NCBI RefSeq assembly: GCF_025961225.1
Contig: NZ_JAOQNG010000010.1
Location: 858,501-922,500, forward strand
Origin: Azospirillum canadense
GTDB taxonomy: Bacteria; Pseudomonadota; Alphaproteobacteria; Azospirillales; Azospirillaceae
DNA: 64,000 nucleotides
Direction of reading: 5' to 3'
The notes below the pieces were generated by a model. It saw only the letters and a list, made by a program, of their open reading frames with translations, was not told the origin of the DNA and made no database searches. This document shows positions 61,800 to 64,000 of this stretch, one piece after another. The position numbers and the translations under genes are program-made. How positions within the stretch are numbered: the first letter of the stretch is position 1; each line of letters starts with the position of its first letter.

Positions 61800-62345
61800 A
61801 TGACAGGTGAGGATATGGTTTCGACTAGCGACGGCATCGCGATGACCACGGTCTACCTCGCTCTTGGCAGCAACCTCGGTGACCGCTCCGCAAACCTGCA
61901 GGAGGCGCAGCGGAAGCTCGGCCCCCAAGTGCGCCTCGACCGCTTCTCGCGCGTCTACGAAACCGCGCCGATGTACGTCACCGACCAGCCGGCCTTCCTC
62001 AATATGGTGGTGCGCGGGCAGACTCTGCTCGGCCCCTGGGAACTGCTCCGCTTCGTGAAGGGGATCGAGGCGGCGCTCGGGCGGAGCGAAGGCGGCCTGC
62101 GCTTCGGTCCCCGCCCTATCGACATCGACATCCTGCTCTACGGCGAACTCGTCATGTACGCACCGGAACTGGAGATCCCCCACCCGCGCATCGCGGAGCG
62201 GGCCTTCGTGCTGTGCCCGTTGGCCGACATCGCGGCGGATCTGGTCCATCCGGCGCTCAGCCGCAGCATCGGGCAGTTGGAAGAGGCCGTGCCAGGCCGG
62301 GATACGGTGGTGCCGGTGACCGGCATGATCGCGGAAGCGGTCTGA
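61800..62345 (+). CDS. folK: HPPK, 6-hydroxymethyl-dihydropterin pyrophosphokinase
   Basis: 181 residues. VYLALGSNLGDRSANL at the N-terminus, VYETAPMYVTDQPAFLNMVV, and the catalytic RFGPRPIDIDILLYG with the metal-binding Asp pair, then IPHPRIAERAFVLCPLADIA. It transfers pyrophosphate from ATP to hydroxymethyl-dihydropterin in folate synthesis. The ATG at 61800 has GGGGGG eight bases upstream; the ATG at 61842 would begin directly at MTTVYLALGS but has no ribosome site. The FolB-like gene follows, 135 bases after the stop. Confidence 0.95.
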   Translation: MTGEDMVSTSDGIAMTTVYLALGSNLGDRSANLQEAQRKLGPQVRLDRFSRVYETAPMYVTDQPAFLNMVVRGQTLLGPWELLRFVKGIEAALGRSEGGLRFGPRPIDIDILLYGELVMYAPELEIPHPRIAERAFVLCPLADIAADLVHPALSRSIGQLEEAVPGRDTVVPVTGMIAEAV

Positions 62346-62375
62346 TACCGGTAACCCGGGGCGCGCCCGCGCGCC

Positions 62376-62407
62376 CTCCACACCCACCTCCACACCCACC
62401 TCCACAC
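62376..62407. repeat. 12-base tandem repeat between folK and the FolB-like gene
   Basis: CTCCACACCCAC occurs at 62376-62387 and 62388-62399 with a partial third copy CTCCACAC (62400-62407). The repeats make one strand G/T-only for about 30 bases. Confidence 0.9.
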
Positions 62408-62480
62408 GATGGCAATCGCGGGCGCTTGCGCTATAGTGCCGTCGGCGTGGCGACGACACGGCCGCCTGGAGACTGCTTTT

Positions 62481-62879
62481 TTGGCCAACCACACTGATTC
62501 CCGACGCGCCGACGCCGCTTGCGACGCGACGATGACCTACACCATCCTGCTTCGGGATTTCACGGCCACCGTGTCGCTCGCCGGCCGGCCGGACCGCACG
62601 ACCGCGCGCATCAACCTGGAGCTGAAGGTCAGCCACCCCGGCCGCGACTTCCCGGACGACATCGCCGCCGTCATGTCCTATGAGGACATCGTCGAGGATC
62701 TGCGCCGCCTGTGCGCGGAGGACGCGGTGCCCGGCCCCGATTACCTGGCCGACCGCGCGGCCGTCCTGTGCCTCGCCCACGCCAAGGTCCGCCGCGTCCG
62801 CGTGGATGTGGAGCTGTCCTCCGCCCTGCCCGACATGACGGGATCCGGCGTGTCGATCACCCGCGAACAGGCGACTTGA
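62481..62879 (+). CDS. FolB-like (dihydroneopterin aldolase family) protein
   Basis: 132 residues. After a short arm, ILLRDFTATVSLAG, INLELKV, the MSYEDIVEDLRRL helix and LADRAAVLCLAHAKVRRVRVDVEL reproduce the strand-helix order of FolB/tunnelling-fold enzymes, including the hallmark D..xSYxDI motif. FolB makes the substrate of FolK, and the gene lies next to folK. Sequence near the usual active-site Glu is divergent, so activity is uncertain. The TTG at 62481 has GGAG nine bases upstream; an ATG at 62532 lacks a ribosome site. Confidence 0.7.
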   Translation: MANHTDSRRADAACDATMTYTILLRDFTATVSLAGRPDRTTARINLELKVSHPGRDFPDDIAAVMSYEDIVEDLRRLCAEDAVPGPDYLADRAAVLCLAHAKVRRVRVDVELSSALPDMTGSGVSITREQAT

Positions 62880-63018
62880 CCCGGCCGAAGCGACTCTTAA
62901 GGAGCGCTTCCGGTGATGCAATCGGCGTAATCCTCAAGAAGGCATAGCCGAAGGGTGGTGCATTGAGGCATTTAGGCTGGATGGTCATCCGCCGTCCGGC
63001 GGAATGACATGAAATTTC

Positions 63019-63060
63019 GCAATGCAGTATCATTGCGCAATTCTATTCTACGCGTATAAT
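63019..63060 (+). promoter_or_regulatory. Sigma70 promoter with overlapping inverted repeat
   Basis: TTGCGC (63033-63038) and a consensus TATAAT (63055-63060) with a 16-base spacer. The inverted repeat GCAATG/CATTGC (63019-63024, 63031-63036) overlaps the -35 element, a typical place for a repressor. The rest of 62880-63018 holds a CCGCC/GGCGG hairpin near 62989-63003 and nothing else clear. Confidence 0.7.
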
Positions 63061-63102
63061 AAAATTGATCGGCGAAAACCAGCCGATGCCAGGGAGGAAA
63101 GC

Positions 63103-63261
63103 ATGGACCATCAGAAGGATCCGACGCTGTCGGAGATCCTGGACGAGCCCATCATCGTGGCCCTGATGAAGCGCGACGGCATCAGCCGTGAGTGCTTGAA
63201 CCAGCTCCTCGAACGCGTAAGGCGCAATCTGCGCGCCCGCGAAGAGCGGATGGCCGCCTGA
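63103..63261 (+). CDS. Small hypothetical protein
   Basis: 52 residues, charged and helical, MDHQKDPTLSEILDEPIIVA at the start and a basic C-terminal helix (CLNQLLERVRRNLRAREE). Not recognised, though such short proteins are common beside regulators in Rhodospirillales. GGGAGG lies before the ATG and a strong promoter is 43 bases upstream, so it is very likely expressed. Convergent with the receiver gene at 63331. Confidence 0.8.
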   Translation: MDHQKDPTLSEILDEPIIVALMKRDGISRECLNQLLERVRRNLRAREERMAA

Positions 63262-63330
63262 CGGCAATCCCGACGGGACCGCGCCCGCAGCGCACACCGC
63301 ATCCCCACCATCAGAACCGGGGCTGGGCGT

Positions 63331-63699
63331 CTAAGCGCCCAGCACATCACGTACGGCGTCCATCACCTCAGCCGGGGTGAAGGGTTTGCGCAGGGTCTTC
63401 TGCGCGCCCAGCGCTTCGGCCACTGGAAGGACGTCGAGCGAGGCGCGCGCGCCGCCCCCGGAAATCGCGATGATCTTGATGTTGGGGTAGCTGCGCCGCA
63501 GTTCCATGATCGTCGCCAGCCCTTCCTGGTTCGGCATGAAGATGTCCGTGATCACGAGGTCGGCGGGCTTCCGGCGGAAGGCGTCGACGCCTTCGATCCC
63601 GTCGCGCGCGCCGACCGCCTCGTGTCCGCCGCGGGTCAGGGTGCGTAGAAGCATGGTGCGGACCATGTCGTCGTCGTCGATGATCAGCACGTTGGCCAT
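63331..63699 (-). CDS. Single-domain response regulator
   Basis: 122 residues, receiver domain only. The acidic cluster is DDDD (8-11), the phosphoacceptor D52 in LVITDIFMP, the switch Ser in IIAISGGG and the Lys in TLRKPFTP. All key residues are kept. GAGGAGG precedes the ATG. It lies 37 bases after the end of another receiver-containing gene on the same strand, so it may be part of a multi-step phosphorelay with it. Confidence 0.9.
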   Translation of the reverse strand: MANVLIIDDDDMVRTMLLRTLTRGGHEAVGARDGIEGVDAFRRKPADLVITDIFMPNQEGLATIMELRRSYPNIKIIAISGGGARASLDVLPVAEALGAQKTLRKPFTPAEVMDAVRDVLGA

Positions 63700-63736
63700 G
63701 GCGGCGCGTCCTCCTCGTTGCTTGTGCTTGCTTCCA

Positions 63737-64000
63737 TCATGCCGACCGGGGACCCCGGCCCGTGGTGGTTTCCGCGTTCCGTCCGGCCTTCTGGGCCAAC
63801 CGCTCCTCCACAAGCTGGCGGGCCAGGGTCACGAACTGGTCCGGCACGACCGGCGTGCGCAGGATGCGCGTCACCCCCGCCGCTTCGACCGCCGCACCTT
63901 CCAGTTCGCTGTCGGGGCTGGTGCAGACCAGGATCGGGATGCCCGGCGACGCGGCCGCGAAAGCGCGCGCCAGGGTCAGCAGCCGCCAAGCCTGCCCGGC
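63737..64000 (-). CDS. C-terminal receiver-domain fragment (probably of a hybrid kinase), cut by window edge
   Basis: 88 codons ending at the TGA at 63739-63737, open to the right edge. The visible part (AWRLLTLARAFAAASPGIPI; LVCTSPDSELEGAAVEAAGV; VTRILRTPVVPDQFVTLARQ) has the second half of a receiver fold, with an Arg-Thr-Pro in the usual Lys-Pro place. A C-terminal receiver at the end of a longer protein fits a hybrid histidine kinase, but the kinase part is outside the window. The receiver gene at 63331 follows it. Confidence 0.7.
   Translation of the reverse strand, partial: AGQAWRLLTLARAFAAASPGIPILVCTSPDSELEGAAVEAAGVTRILRTPVVPDQFVTLARQLVEERLAQKAGRNAETTTGRGPRSA

Overview
The window is GC-rich DNA with high codon bias, overlapping start/stop codons and many stand-alone response regulators. 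It carries an aa3-type cytochrome oxidase pair, a complete SUF operon, EcfG-like promoter motifs and a Pel exopolysaccharide operon. Together these suggest an alphaproteobacterium close to Azospirillum (Rhodospirillales). That placement rests on gene content only. I see no transposase, phage gene, CRISPR array, tRNA or rRNA, so the window looks like stable replicon core plus one exopolysaccharide island.

Region 1 (1-13457, all minus strand) is a Pel operon transcribed right to left: pelX-like epimerase, pelA glycoside-hydrolase gene, pelA deacetylase gene, pelB TPR gene, pelB barrel gene, pelC, pelD, pelE, pelF and the first codons of pelG at the left edge. PelA and PelB, single polypeptides in Pseudomonas, are each encoded by two overlapping or near-overlapping genes. 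PelD keeps the RxxD c-di-GMP site. Two single-domain response regulators follow (13560-14708); one lacks its phosphoacceptor Asp.

Region 2 (14743-28959) is mixed metabolism and stress: a YejA-like peptide-binding protein, an EboA-like protein with an EcfG-type promoter, a GST, a DctP-type binding protein, a GH13 glucosidase, topoisomerase IB, cytochrome b561, a SpoIIE-type phosphatase with an altered metal motif, an M48 protease and a CbpA/CbpM chaperone pair.

Region 3 (28989-45740) holds ctaC-ctaD, a membrane protein/flavoprotein pair divergent from an Hpt/receiver pair, glutathionyl-hydroquinone reductase, WrbA divergent from a LysR regulator with a near-ideal operator, a DMT exporter, a CPA1 antiporter with a cyclic-nucleotide-binding domain, and a lipoprotein/response-regulator/histidine-kinase operon. 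A gene-poor, hairpin-rich stretch follows (44949-45738).

Region 4 (45739-49913) has a large coiled-coil protein divergent from a three-gene envelope-stress operon (YqjD-like, YqjE-like, DUF3618) behind an EcfG-type promoter.

Region 5 (50051-56889) is the suf operon: Rrf2 regulator with its own palindromic operator, then sufB, C, D, S, U-like, T and A, ending in a strong terminator. Region 6 (57008-64000) carries pepN, a small cytochrome c with an unusual nested inverted repeat upstream, a CoxG-like protein, a lipoprotein, folK plus a FolB-like gene, a tiny protein behind a sigma70-type promoter and two receiver-domain genes, the last cut by the window edge.
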